A DNA stretch of 64,000 nucleotides from Platanthera guangdongensis (GCA_039583875.1 CM077165.1:70606757-70670756); one strand, 5' to 3'; counted from the first letter of the stretch, positions 1 through 9,664 are shown. Numbers and translations: made by a program. Notes: generated by a model not told the origin, from the letters alone.

Positions 1-114
1 TGGGCTGCAGCCATGTAACGGGCCTATGGGTGGGCCAAGCTATTCGGCCCATGATGGGGTGCGGTAGCCTCTGAGCCCTAGGTCGGGCCGTTACATAAAA
101 AGTGCACTTTTTAT
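1..114. other. GC-rich repeat fragment left of the 5S inverted repeat
   Basis: No coding region is visible. The first bases resemble the pyrimidine/purine-balanced tail of the 5S-derived repeat that follows (a tgggctgcagcc block, and a gccgttaca end at 86-94), so this may be the clipped tail of a related copy. A short palindrome (aaaagtgcactttt) sits just before the inverted repeat. Assignment is tentative because the window starts here. Confidence 0.3.
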
Positions 115-279
115 TGTAACGTCCCCTTTGCCGTCCGTGGATCAACACCACTAGGCCTCCGGCGGACCGTTACCGGGCTGCAGCCCAAGCACCCCAACCC
201 CTCTCCAGCCCACTGGTGGGTTGTTGGTGGCCATAACCTCTCTTTGATGAGCGAACTCGACAGTTAAGCTGGGTCGTAC

Positions 280-346
280 GGGGACTTCCCAGGAGGTCAC
301 CCATCCAAGTACTACTCTCGCCCAAGCACGATTAACTATGGAGTTC
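280..346 (-). pseudogene. 5S rRNA-like internal promoter segment, left arm
   Basis: The minus strand reads a 5S rRNA-like segment running from just upstream of box A through box C. Box A is at 337-320 with one change relative to the right arm (a T where the right arm has G). It is only about the second half of a 5S gene, so it is not a functional 5S rRNA gene. It could still attract TFIIIA/Pol III machinery, which is inference. Confidence 0.7.
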
Positions 347-400
347 CTTCACTTCTCATCACCAATTGATCTGCAACTCAATTGGTGATGAGAAGTGAAG

Positions 401-468
401 GAACTCCATAGTTAAGCGTGCTTGGGCAAGAGTAGTACTGGGATGGGTGACCTCCTGGGAAGTCTCCG
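401..468 (+). pseudogene. 5S rRNA-like internal promoter segment, right arm
   Basis: The plus strand carries a 5S-like segment. A box A-like stretch lies at 410-427 (AGTTAAGCGTGCTTGGGC) and a box C-like stretch at 441-463 (GGATGGGTGACCTCCTGGGA core). Similarity fades after about 468. The 5' half of a 5S gene is missing. It is divergent from, and faces away from, the left-arm copy. Confidence 0.75.
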
Positions 469-632
469 TACGGCCCAGCTTAACTGTCGAGTTCGCTCAT
501 CAAAGGGAGGTTGTGGCCACCAACAACCCGCCAGTGGGCTGGAGAGGGGTTGGGGTGCTTGGGCTGCAGCCCGGTAACGGTCCGCCGGAGGCCTAGTGGT
601 GTTGATCCACGGACGGCAAAGGGGATGTTACA

Positions 633-1029
633 GAAGGTCTCGCCCTCCGCGAGCGGGTATTCACTGTCAAAGGCACAGGTCTCACATAAAAGGGGGAGAA
701 TTTATCGCAAGCAGCAGTCTGGTCCCTAGGCCCTACTCGCGTGGGGTACGCCTCGCGGCGAGACGAGAGTACAAGGGCAATTTGTCCTGCGCTCGACGGA
801 GGTGAGGAGAAGGCCAACGGCTAGGGCTCTAAACTAACTATCAAGCAAAATAGCAATGGGTAAAGCGCAATGACATAAGAAGAGCGAAAAGTTATAACAA
901 AAAAATCCCCGAAGGTTATAATACAAGTCCCAAAATGTGCATTACAACAATCAGAATCATCGCAACATCAGGAAAATTTACAAAAGACAAAAAAGAGGGG
1001 GGGAGAAGTCCCCAGACTCTGACATCCCA
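633..1029. other. Non-coding flank downstream of the antisense gene
   Basis: This is GC-rich then A-rich sequence with no convincing coding region. A polypurine run (aaaagggggagaa, 688-700) and a second purine run (980-1008) are present on the plus strand, and either could be an old retrotransposon polypurine tract. The left third shares the GCGAG-rich composition of element H. It probably contains the 3' untranslated region of the minus-strand gene ending at 1030. Confidence 0.35.
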
Positions 1030-2975
1030 TCACTCCTCGTCACCGGAGGTGAAGCTGTCATCCGTCTCGCCATACAGCTGGGGGACCAAGTCGCGGACGG
1101 TGACCGTCTCGGCATCGTCCCGGACCACCCCCAGCTCCTTCATCATCTTGAGGACGAGCTCCGTCGTCTTGATGTTGGAGTCTCGGCAGAGGGCATCGAC
1201 CTCGTCCGGGGAGTAACGAGGTGGCGGGGGAGCTTGAAACGGATCTGGATGGAGCGCGGTGCTGTCCAGGAGACGGGCGTTTTCAGCCTTCAATTTCTTG
1301 TTTTCTCCCTCCAAAGCCGCAATGCGCGAGCGCATGCGATCAGCAGTCTCGGCATCCTACGAGAAGGTCATCAGTCAACAAAAGTTTATGAAGAGCTAGC
1401 AAGTGAAACTGGTGAGTGGCAGTTAAAAAGCTTACCACACCGCCCTGGCTTCGTGCGAGAAGGTTGTCGGCGACGACCAGCCGCTTCTCGAGGTCATTTG
1501 ACCTCTCGCACTCCGCAGCAAGGCTGGCCTCGGCTTCCTTGCACTTCTTGTTGTTGAAGACCAGGCGGCGCGAGATCCGGTGCGAGAGCTCCATGGAGCG
1601 AAACTGGGCGTGGGCGGTCTTCAGGATGAGGTCTCGCGACGCTTCATTATCCGCGAGCTCAGTCCCAAGGCCACCGTATAGCCCGTACCCAAGGGAGAAG
1701 GCGTGACTGGTGGGCGGGTCTTGCTCCTTCCAGGAGGGAAGAAGAGTAGACAACGACACGCGGTTGGCATCCTTCTCCCACAAGAGTACCGACCCGTCAG
1801 CGGCATCGTCCGTCACGGGCCCCATGTTGTAATTCGGACGCGAGGAGGGGGCCGGGCGGCTGGAAGAGCCAGCCTCGCGAGGGGGAAGCTCGGCGGGCTG
1901 GACAGAGGTGGCGGCTATTCGATCAGGTAGGGCCGTCTCGCGGGCAGGCGAGACGGCTTGATGGCGAGGTGAGGGAGACCTTTCCACGGAAATGGGGGTC
2001 AGGGACCCCGACATTTCCTTCCTTTCCTTAGGAGCGGCTCCTTTCTTCTCCTCCGGGAAGGACACCGCCTTCTTCATCTTTTTCTTTGGGCTATGCCGAG
2101 AAGTAGCGGCATCGTCCCCAGACCTCTTCTTTGGGGCGGGGGTCTGCGTTTCCTTTGCCGCCTCCGCCGCCATGCTCGCAAGGGTGAGACCCTTGTTGCT
2201 CTGATAAGGGGGGTGGACATGGATAGTTCTTTCTCCTGAGCAAGATAGTGGTTAGAATAAAACAAGGAGATAAGCGTAATATTAAGGGGGCGCGAATATA
2301 CCTTCACTGGGAAGGACGGGAGGAAGCGAGTCGAGGTCTCGCCGAAGGAAGTTGACCTCGAAATTTTTCCCTGCGAAGAAGTCGCAGAGAGCCTTCTCGG
2401 CACCCCCAACCTTGGGGGTCTCATAATACACCTCGGTAGGCGACACCGGAGCGAGAGGGACGCCTCCCGAGTTCCCGCGAATGAAGACGAAGCGGGTGAG
2501 CCAATGGTGGTTCTTGTTATGCGTCTCGCATACCTTTAGGCCTTGGCCTGTGAAGTAGGAAACGTCGTCGTCTTTGGCGTGGTAAATGAATAGCTTGCGG
2601 AAGACGGTCAGGCTGAATTCGATGCGCTCTCGCCGTAGGTAGCTGGCGAAGGCGACCAGCATCGAAATCGCATTTGGGTTGAACTGTGCGGGAACAACTC
2701 CAAAGTATTTGAAGACCTGTTTTACCTCTGGCCAGAGGGGGAGTCTTAGCCCCTCCTCGAAGTGCGAGACGGAGAAGGCTAGCTCGTCGGGATAGAAAAG
2801 TGTTGACAGACTCGCCGACCTTGGGTGGGCGAGACAGATACCCATCAGCCAGGAACTCGCTGGCGAAGCGATTGTAGTCTTCTTCGGATATCCTACCGAG
2901 AGGAAAGTCATGGTCGGTAAATCGCCTCCCGCAGCGGCTGCGGCCCTCGCCTTCTTCTGCTTTCTTCTTCCCCAT
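1030..2975 (-). pseudogene. Antisense retrotransposon extra gene with PF04195-like domain, three exons, one frameshift
   Basis: The gene model on the minus strand is exon 1 2975-2303, exon 2 2235-1436 and exon 3 1356-1030. Both introns have GT and AG borders (donors AAG|GTATAT and GTG|GTAAGC, acceptors CTCAG and CGTAG), and the reading frame is kept across both. The ATG at 2975 opens MGKKKAEEGEG. Exon 1 then encodes a globular region with the FGVVPAQFNPNA and VFRKLFIYHAK motifs, typical of PF04195. Exon 2 starts with a basic, serine/proline-rich stretch containing PKKKMKK-like nuclear-localisation residues and ends in a helical, likely coiled-coil segment. Exon 3 continues the coiled coil (IAALEGENKKLKAENARL) and ends acidic. 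The product would be about 600 residues. The frame is broken in exon 1 at an A-run on the plus strand (2796-2799): one extra base shifts the frame. Molecular function of these proteins is unknown to me; a DNA- or chromatin-associated role is only suggested by the basic stretch. Confidence 0.65.
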
Positions 2976-3135
2976 AGTGAGGGAGATGACAGAGATAGAG
3001 GAAGGGAAGAAAAGGATGAAGCGAAAGCGGGACGCGAGAAGGGGTAGGCGAGGGGTAGTAGGCGAGGGCTCCGGATCTCGGAAGTAGCAGAGAGCAACAG
3101 TACACGCGTAAAAGCATCTGGATCCAGAGGGGGGG

Positions 3136-3143
3136 TATTTATA
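3136..3143 (-). promoter_or_regulatory. TATA box of the antisense PF04195-like gene
   Basis: TATAAATA on the minus strand lies about 160 bp upstream of the ATG at 2975. A cap site would be expected near 3105. A CT-rich microsatellite (3219-3257) lies just upstream of it. Confidence 0.5.
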
Positions 3144-3218
3144 ACAGATAGAGAGAGGAAAGGAAAGTGAGCGGGAAAATGAAAAGGCGGAAGCCGAAGG
3201 GGCAACCCGGTGGTTCAT

Positions 3219-3257
3219 CCTCTCTCTCTCTCTATCTCTCTCTCTCTCTCTCTCTTC
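3219..3257. repeat. (CT)n microsatellite
   Basis: This is a nearly uninterrupted CT dinucleotide run (GA on the minus strand) in the putative promoter of the minus-strand gene. GA-rich tracts are common in plant core promoters, so it may contribute to expression. Confidence 0.8.
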
Positions 3258-3548
3258 AGAACCCGAGGTGCGGAAACACGCGGCGATTTTTCCGATGAGC
3301 CAAAAATAAAATAAAAGAATAGATTAATTAAACACAACAATAATGAAAAACCCAGCATGACATGACAGGTTGACAAAAATACATAATAATAAATTATCAT
3401 AATAAATTATTTCGTCCCGCGCAGGGCAGGCATCTCGTCCAAGGGATCTAAAGAACAAATTGATAATTAAATAAGTCGGTGACCGATTAATGAACACAGC
3501 GGAGTCACCAGCGAGACGCTTAAACGGACGAGATAGAGCCATGGTCTT
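3258..3548. other. AT-rich spacer between the two antisense genes
   Basis: This is AT-rich sequence without a supported gene. It is the likely 3' region of the upstream minus-strand gene (stop at about 3549) and the distal promoter of the next gene. Nothing else is recognised. Confidence 0.4.
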
Positions 3549-4559
3549 TTAATTCTTGTGCCACTTCCAGCGGCCACCCCGACCTCCCGCGCATGGAGGG
3601 CGACCGGGTAGATGGAAGGCGCGGGCTGCGACTAGACCGCGGCGCGCGAGACGAAAGTGTTCGTCTGTCTCGCTTATGATGGCCTGGGGGTCTGTCTCAT
3701 CTATTACGGTGTCGGCCTCGATCTCGGCAGAGAGGCGAGTGCACTCAGTTTCCAGCCAGTCAATGCGCCGATCAGACGTCTGCTTCTCCAGCTCCATCTC
3801 GCGGATGATGTGTATACTTTTGAAACATCCTGGCTGTCCGGCGCTTCAACTCCAGGGTGTCCATGGGATCACCCAGGTAGTCTTCGATCTCATCTGGGCG
3901 AGGAAGAGGCGAGAGGGGAGGCGGCGCGGGAGACCCCTCGGTACTCGAGTCGAACTGGATAACTGCGCAGAAAAAGGAAAGGCGAAAGATCATAATGAAG
4001 GACGGTCTCGCGGCCGTGTGCCGTGGGTGCAAGGATTAGCCCTGTGGTCTCGTATGTGCCCGGTGAAGGAACAGGAATCGGTGTGAAACAAAAAGACGGG
4101 AAGAGTTTTCTTACTCGAGATGCGAGGATTCCCCACAATTCGCGAGAGATCTTCTTTCCTCGCATGGTTGGGGGGGAGATTCCTCAGGCGAGTCGGGGCG
4201 TTGATAAGGTTGGTTGGTGACATCAGGAGGATTCGCGGGCATAGAGGAATCGGCGAGGTTTCCCTGAAAGAGCAGGGTCAATAGGCGAGACGATAAGAGA
4301 AAAGAGAGGCGAGAGGAGGAATCAAGAATCACCTGTCTCTCCCCGGAAGACGAGGGAGGAAGTGTATCGGCTGTCGAGGGTGCCGAGGAGGTCGCACCGG
4401 CCGAGAAGGGAGGGCCGGCGACTTTCGTCTTCTTCGGGGGAGAGGATGAAGGGGCTGAGGCGGGGGTGCGCCCCAAAGACGGGATCAGGGCAGCCACGTT
4501 GCTTTGTTTTGCTTGCGCACAATCGCGAGACGCTCGCGAAAGCTCTGGCTATGAGACAT
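3549..4559 (-). pseudogene. Second antisense extra gene of element H, coiled-coil protein, spliced, frameshifted
   Basis: This minus-strand gene starts at ATG 4559 (MSHSQSFRERL, then RKQNK) and ends at 3549. Likely exons are 4559-4333, about 4262-4115 and about 3962-3549, with donors ACAG|GTGATT and CGA|GTAAGA and a TGCGCAG acceptor before the last exon. The first exon shifts frame near 4500. The rest is proline/serine-rich (PSSSPPKKTKVAGPP), then acidic with a PRPDEIEDYLGDP segment. It ends with a strongly helical LELKRRTARMF...MELEKQTSDRRIDWLETE region that is probably a coiled coil, and a second frame change falls near 3795. I do not recognise a catalytic domain. It sits in tandem with, and on the same strand as, the PF04195-like gene. 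The two may be partner proteins of the same element, but this is inference. Confidence 0.5.
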
Positions 4560-4622
4560 GTTGAGGGTGGAAGAGAAGTGGAAATGAGAAAGGGGGCACT
4601 CCATGTTGAGGTGGGGGTCTCA

Positions 4623-4630
4623 TATTTATA
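4623..4630 (-). promoter_or_regulatory. TATA box of the second antisense gene
   Basis: TATAAATA on the minus strand lies 64 bp upstream of the ATG at 4559, which is good spacing for a short plant 5' leader. It is the same octamer as upstream of the neighbouring gene, suggesting both genes are independently transcribed rather than read from the LTR. Confidence 0.55.
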
Positions 4631-4998
4631 GACTCCAGGGGGAGGGCCCCGCCAAATATTCTTGCAAATGAATCCCGACAACCGCGAGCCTCGGTTGGAA
4701 TTTCTTTCTGAGCTTGGGTCAACCTCGAAAAGAGCGGGGATTGTGTACAACCTTGGGCTCGCGGGAGGCCTTTCCAACAGCTGTGACCCGGAGAAGCTGG
4801 CGAGAGGTACTTGATAGGCGAGTGGGACCGAGTGGTCCACTAGCAGGGGGTGAGACGGGGGTTCTCTGCAGGTGAAGAGACGCCCTTTGGGGTCGCGAGC
4901 TTGGCCCTAGAAGGCTAGATGGCTTATGGGGCGAGAGGCCGGCGAGACGAACAGGTGGGATCGTCTCGCCCGCCAATCACTTTCCCCACTCGCCGCAT
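4631..4998. other. Upstream region of the antisense gene pair
   Basis: No gene is supported. The sequence is rich in GCGAG/CTCGC words and is presumably the promoter of the minus-strand gene at 4559. It lies between that gene and the candidate 3' polypurine tract. Confidence 0.4.
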
Positions 4999-5009
4999 AG
5001 GAGGAAAGA
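4999..5009 (+). other. Candidate polypurine tract of element H
   Basis: AGGAGGAAAGA directly precedes a TG at 5010, the expected arrangement of a polypurine tract and the start of a 3' LTR on the plus strand. Confidence 0.4.
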
Positions 5010-5437
5010 TGTTTTTACCATTTTTACCCCAAAGGGGATTTTACTCTTCTGCCCCAGCTAATTTTACACTTCTACCCCCGGTGGTCTGCATATAGCTCTT
5101 CAGGACAGCGGAATTTGGTTGTTGGCAGACCCGACTCAGGGTATTTTAGTATGGATATTTGCAGATCAAACTCAGAGGGCAATAAATAGACCGACAAGAT
5201 GCCTGGAACAGGTTGTGGAACCTTTTCATATTCTTCCTCACAGACACCTAGCTCAGCATTGGCTAGGGAGGGGAAGGACTTCAGTTTCTTCCAGGTAAGA
5301 GGTGGGACCTCCGAGCTGAGACCTTCGGTCCGTTTCTAGGTCTGCGACTCACGTCCGGAGGGTGGTTCAGGAAGAGTAGCTGGGGGTTGCAACTTAAGGT
5401 CCGAACTTTAGGCGGGATCGGGTAGCTGGTTCCAACA
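5010..5437 (+). repeat. Candidate 3' LTR of the Tat-like element H
   Basis: This 428-bp segment begins TGTTTTTACC and ends GGTTCCAACA, so it has TG...CA ends. A TATA-like AATAAATAG at about 5178-5186 could be its promoter. No primer-binding site follows, as expected for a 3' LTR. No second copy is in the window, so the limits rest on termini only. Confidence 0.45.
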
Positions 5438-5670
5438 TGTTATATGATTAATTCTCTTCCCTGCACTGTTCTCGAGGGAGAGATTCCTTGTCGCGATGTT
5501 TCATATAGAAAATGTTTCAAAAATCTGTATGCAGCACAGTTTCGCTATATACATGTTCTTCTTCATTATAAACGGTTCTGGTACTGCTCTTCTTTTTCCA
5601 AGAAGCCAAGATTCTTCCCCACTTCTCACCATAACCCATCTCTCAAATAAGCAATACATGTATTTATAGA

Positions 5671-5937
5671 GGGTAATTGACAAAGTGCATTCTCGAAATA
5701 TCGGCTTTTGACAAAATGCACCCCGAAAGATTAAAATTGGAATAATGGACCCCCAAAATGATTTTTTTTTGCAAAGTGCACCCTCAATAGGCAAAAAATA
5801 AAATGGAAAAAATGTACACTCTATGGTGCACATTGCCAAAAAAACCATTTTGAATGGTGCATTTTGCCAATTTTAAACTTTCGGAATGTATTTTGTCAAA
5901 AGTTTATATTTCGAGGATGCACTTTGCCAAAAAAAAT
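5671..5937. mobile_element. MITE with long terminal inverted repeats, Mutator-like
   Basis: Bases 5677-5742 are an imperfect inverted repeat of about 5860-5930: both arms carry a GCAAAGTGCA-like start, a CTCGAAATAT block and a TTTTGACAAAAT block. The left end GGGTAATTGACAAA resembles Mutator-like plant MITE ends. The 10-bp word TATTTATAGA occurs on both sides (5661-5670 and 5938-5947), fitting the 9-11 bp target duplication of Mutator-like elements. There is no coding capacity. Confidence 0.65.
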
Positions 5938-6017
5938 TATTTATAGATGATGCGGATGGTTAAAAATAGGTTTTCAAGTCATAATGCATGTGCAAAAAGA
6001 TTTATAAAGAGGCCAAC

Positions 6018-6202
6018 CTTTGTTCCCCCAGGCATAAAGTGGGCTTCCCCGTGGGGAAGAACATGAGAAAGAGAATGTCAATGTCACATAAAATGGAGAG
6101 CTCCTTCGTCTTCTTCAAGATCCCAGCCCTCCGCTTTGAGTAAGTAACTTGCCGACCACTCAGGTTCTCCAATCTCTTCATTTTAAGCTTCACCCTTCCC
6201 AT
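6018..6202 (-). CDS. MADS-box transcription factor, exon 1 only (MIKC* type, AGL30/AGL65-like)
   Basis: The minus strand from ATG 6202 encodes MGRVKLKMKRLENLSGRQVT, then YSKRRAGILKKTKELSILCD and a GKPTLCLGE end. This is the DNA-binding and dimerisation MADS domain, with the MGRVKL start and SPTGK/LCLGE-like end characteristic of MIKC* (Mdelta) proteins that act in male gametophyte development. The exon is 185 nt and ends AG|GTTGG, so it stops in phase 2 at a canonical donor, exactly like exon 1 of MIKC genes. Some residues differ from the usual pattern: RAGILKKTKE instead of RNGILKKAKE, and MFFPTG instead of MFSPTG. No I, K or C domain exon is visible on the minus strand toward position 1. 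Either intron 1 is very long and filled with transposons (the MITE and element H), or the gene is a truncated copy. Confidence 0.8.
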
Positions 6203-6466
6203 CTCGCAACTAGTTCAGCAGAAACCCCGATCAAGAACTATGCAATCACCCCAATATATCACAAATTCGCTGAGAAATCAATGGTGGTTTGATGAAAGAT
6301 GCCCAAAAAAAGAAATCGGGATGCGGGCGGCAAAGAGTGACTTGACGGGCAGAAGGGGATTATGGAGGTGAATTAGAAACCCACACGAGGAGGTTTCATT
6401 AGCGAAGAACAAATTCAAACGCACAATCGCCGAACATGATGACTCAATCTTTCTCATTAATAGTTA

Positions 6467-6474
6467 GATATATA
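6467..6474 (-). promoter_or_regulatory. Possible TATA box of the MADS gene
   Basis: TATATATC on the minus strand lies about 265 bp upstream of the ATG. Upstream of it is a CT-rich stretch on the minus strand (GA on plus, 6487-6550), a common feature of plant promoters. Spacing is plausible but unproven. Confidence 0.3.
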
Positions 6475-6550
6475 GAATTAACACCGGAAGAGAGAGAGAA
6501 AGAAAGAGCGAGGGGAATGTGTGTGTGTGAGCGAGAGAGGGAGGAGGAGG

Positions 6551-7187
6551 GAGACGGGTAACGGAAAGGACGGAGGCTGTCGATGTGATGAGAGGTGGAC
6601 CTGCAAGATCGAAGACGTGTAAGAGGAGCGAGAATGGCGGGAAGAAGGCTTCGGGTATTCCTCCACCAAGAAGAGAGAGAGACCCTAAGATATCTCCGGC
6701 GAGCAGTGCCCCCGTCGTAGTGCCGCGCTACCTGTGCCAGCGTGAGGACCGGCTATGCGGACCGCACAAACCGGCTAGATCCTAATTGCAAGCTCCAAAA
6801 AATACACGGATTACATTAGGACCGTCGGGGCGGTCCCGGACCGCCGGCCAGTCTTTAAAAATGTCGATCTTTTGTCCTTCCAGTCTCTGATCAGTCTCAC
6901 TCAAATTAGTCCCGGTCCGGAACCGTTTGCCTCCTATTGAGACTGGCTGGGACCATAGAACCGGTCCCGAACTGATCTTTTTTCATCTATCTCCGCATTA
7001 TGCCCAACTATAAAAGATCGGTCTTTAAGTTTCAAATTTCCTCCTCTTGAGGAGAACCGGTTCAACGATGAAGAGAAGAAACAGTCCAAGACATTGAAGG
7101 TCATCTACAACCTCAGCAATGTTGTGTGCAGGATGAAATAATCGGTCTTTTATTGGTCCCGGTCCGGGACCGGCTCTTTTACCAGTC
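6551..7187. other. Promoter-distal region of the MADS exon and unassigned repeat
   Basis: No gene is supported. Bases 6800-7187 contain several copies of GGTCCCGGTCCGG/CCGGTCC-like words and AGATCGGTCTTT words in both orientations. These may be remains of a small DNA transposon, but I could not define ends or target duplications. The region abuts the end of element D at 7188. Confidence 0.3.
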
Positions 7188-8652
7188 TGTAACACCTTCA
7201 TCTGTCGCGTAGAATATAACAGAAGGTCTGGTCGAGGTTCTGTGTCATATTCCACGGACAGTCAAAAGAGTTACGCATTGAAACAATAACATTTACGCAT
7301 TCTACCTCAGAGTGCATGCTAGCGGAAATATTTAAATTAACTTAGAACTCAAATACCATGAATGTCCACTAACAATATCATAGGAATGACATTTAAAATA
7401 CACACAATGTTTCGGCATTAAGGCCTTACAAATTTTCTCTTCGCAATTGTATATTCCATATATCGGCACACAGGTCAGGCACACATGAAAATAGTAAAAT
7501 TTCGCATTTGGGACTTCGAGGGCCAATCAATGCAGTATAGGGGACTTCAGTCTGCTACTTTCCACTTGACTCTCCAACACCTGCATAAGCACGGCCCACC
7601 AAGATGTGGCAAAACAAGGTAACGAACAACATTAGCTGACCAAATTATAACGACCTCACCCCTCACTCGGGGCGCCGGTGCTCCTTCCCTGCAAACATCA
7701 ATATATATCTCTTTTAACAACAAAACGTGCAATTAATCAACATTCGCAACAGACATAGGCATGTATGGTCACACGCCCCGTGCACTCAGGGGCATATTAT
7801 CGATTTACCAGATTTCCCAGGTTCCCACCACCATCCACATTCTCAGACTTGATGGTCCAACATTGAGCATTTTTGGTCATGCATAGAGCGAATTACCCTC
7901 CCATATGTCTCCGACCGCACCAGTTACTTTTGGCCGTCTAGTCAGGAGACAGAGCGAGTACAAATCATCCCTTTCTCGTTGCTCAAATCGTCATTGTCAC
8001 ATAGTGGTTGATAAGACGCGGGTCGACCTCTCCTTTCCCGGTATTGCAAATACATAACTGAGTTATGTCTAAGGCTAGCACTCATGGACACCACAGTTGG
8101 GCTCCTCAGGCTCTCAGTTTCACATGTTACCCATCTTGTCTCATGGACACAGTCTTCAAAACCACAATCAAGCTCGCTCTCACGTCCACCATAGTCGGGC
8201 TCTTCAGGCTATCAGCTCAATCATTTGGCCCCAAGTCTCTAGGAGACAGACACACAACCATAGCTCTTTAAGAGCTACTGCCAGCGGTATCTCTATTGTC
8301 GCGCGGTAGGGTACATAATCTCGTTTCTTCCCCCAATTTGTGCGTTTTCTTAGAGATCAACTGCAGTATTCTCACTACAGCATCTTGCACACCCCATAAC
8401 TTCGTAAACGACATGTTTAACCACATAGTCTTCTTCGACACGCAAACCAATCCTCACAAATCCAGACCAACAAATATAGATGGGCTTCACACATCATGCT
8501 TATCTGTACTTCAATTCTGAATTCTATATGTAAGTTTCATAACAGGGATATCAACGATCAACCCGTTGGAAATCTCTCGTTTTTCACCAACTGGTAAGGA
8601 TTTTCATATACATGTCAAATAAGGGCTTCACTTGTCTAAGGAGAATGGTTGT
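7188..8652 (-). repeat. Element D 3' LTR, distal part (interrupted by A)
   Basis: The plus strand starts TGTAACACC at 7188, i.e. the minus-strand LTR ends in TTACA. Bases 7188-7635 match 56175-56625 (the 5' LTR of D) with many substitutions. The segment continues to the insertion point of element A at 8652 and resumes at 43289. Total LTR length is about 2.08 kb. No gene is supported within it. Confidence 0.75.
8648..8652. other. Target-site duplication of element A (left)
   Basis: GTTGT precedes the TG of A's 5' LTR and recurs at 43284-43288 after A's 3' LTR. Confidence 0.85.
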
Positions 8653-9664
8653 TGTTACATCCCGACTTTTATTGGGTCACTAGAGCCCTGGTGGGCCCAA
8701 TAAAAGTGGTCTGAACCCTACCCCTGACCCTGTGGGATATATCCCTAGGCGGGAAATAGAGCTAGAGAACTCCGAATTGAGTTATGCAGTTCTTGTGACC
8801 TTGTATAGTCAATGCGAGTGCATCGGAACTCATTCAGTTGAACCCTGAGTTCATATAGTGAATGTGACCATTCCTCGTAAGACGCAACGAGAGCAGATTT
8901 TGGGATATCGACCTAGGGAACTGCGAATTGAGTTCTGTCGATTCCTGTGACCTCATATAACCTAAACAGGAGCATCGGGTTCCGTCACGTCACGATCTGA
9001 GGTCTATCGACAGTTTTACACACCTCGGCCATTTTAGCGCGCTGCGACGCGCAAATTTCGGACTTTCGCCAAACGGACTCTGATTCAACCCAAGTCAGTG
9101 GCGTTGGACTCGTGTGGTCAATACGAAGTCAACGGAAGTCATCCTAGTCAATTTTGATGATAATTGGTCAACCCGTGGTCAAATCAAGCCTAGTCATGCA
9201 CCGAAAAGCGTGCACACACCAATTATGACACGACACCCGAACTTTGATCCGACCCCGATGACTTGGACCCACTTTGACTTTGACTAGCAAGGGGGATCTA
9301 CCCTAGGGTTGACTTGTTAAAACCCACCTAAAAATCCATTTTTTGGATTTTTCTCCAAGTAGGGGCCCACCTCCTCTCCAAAGGAGGATGGCCCATGCCC
9401 CCCCCCCCCCACACTCTCCTTGGGCCCCCAACCAGCAAGCCCCCATCCAACTACAAGTGGAGGCCCACCCTACCCCTCCTCCCTTTTTCCCCTTTCCTTT
9501 TCAAAGGCCCAAGCCCATAAGGGCTTTACTTTTTTTCCCCACATGGGGGGAAAACAAGGGACCTCCAGCTGTCCTTGGACAGCTGGAGGGTGGGGATTAA
9601 TCTCTCCCTAAGGAGGGCTTAGTCCCACACCATCCAAAGGGAGGGGAGCTCCCCTCCCCAACCC

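Larger units (their letters stand above)
115..632. repeat. Inverted repeat of a 5S-rRNA-derived LTR module (Cassandra-like TRIM)
   Basis: Left arm 115-369 and right arm 379-632 are near-perfect reverse complements around a 9-nt spacer (370-378). Each arm contains a stretch closely matching the promoter half of plant 5S rRNA, followed by a GC-rich tail that ends in TTACA (right arm) and begins TGTAAC (left arm). Cassandra TRIM retrotransposons are the known plant elements with 5S-derived LTRs, so this is best read as two Cassandra-like LTRs joined head to head, or a fold-back derivative. No primer-binding site or polypurine tract lies next to the arms, and the 5 bases flanking each end do not match, so a simple single insertion is not shown. 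Confidence 0.7.
633..5437 (+). mobile_element. Element H: 3' part of a Tat-like Ty3/gypsy retrotransposon with antisense extra genes
   Basis: The right end is a candidate LTR (5010-5437) ending TTCCAACA, as Tat-lineage LTRs often do, preceded by a purine tract (4999-5009). Internal to it are two minus-strand spliced genes (2975-1030 and 4559-3549). One has a domain resembling PF04195 ('putative gypsy type transposon'). Extra ORFs, sometimes antisense, are known between pol and the 3' LTR of plant Tat elements, which fits this layout. No gag or pol is visible, so the left side is truncated or replaced by the 5S inverted repeat. Throughout the unit the words GCGAG and CTCGC are strikingly frequent. 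The left limit is inferred. Confidence 0.5.

Noticed and set aside
280..468. Functional 5S rRNA genes
   Set aside because: Only the internal promoter half is present in each arm; the 5' half and a T-run terminator in the right place are missing.
8065..8520. Small plus-strand ORFs in the element D LTR
   Set aside because: No family similarity recognised, overlapping frames, and located within an LTR.
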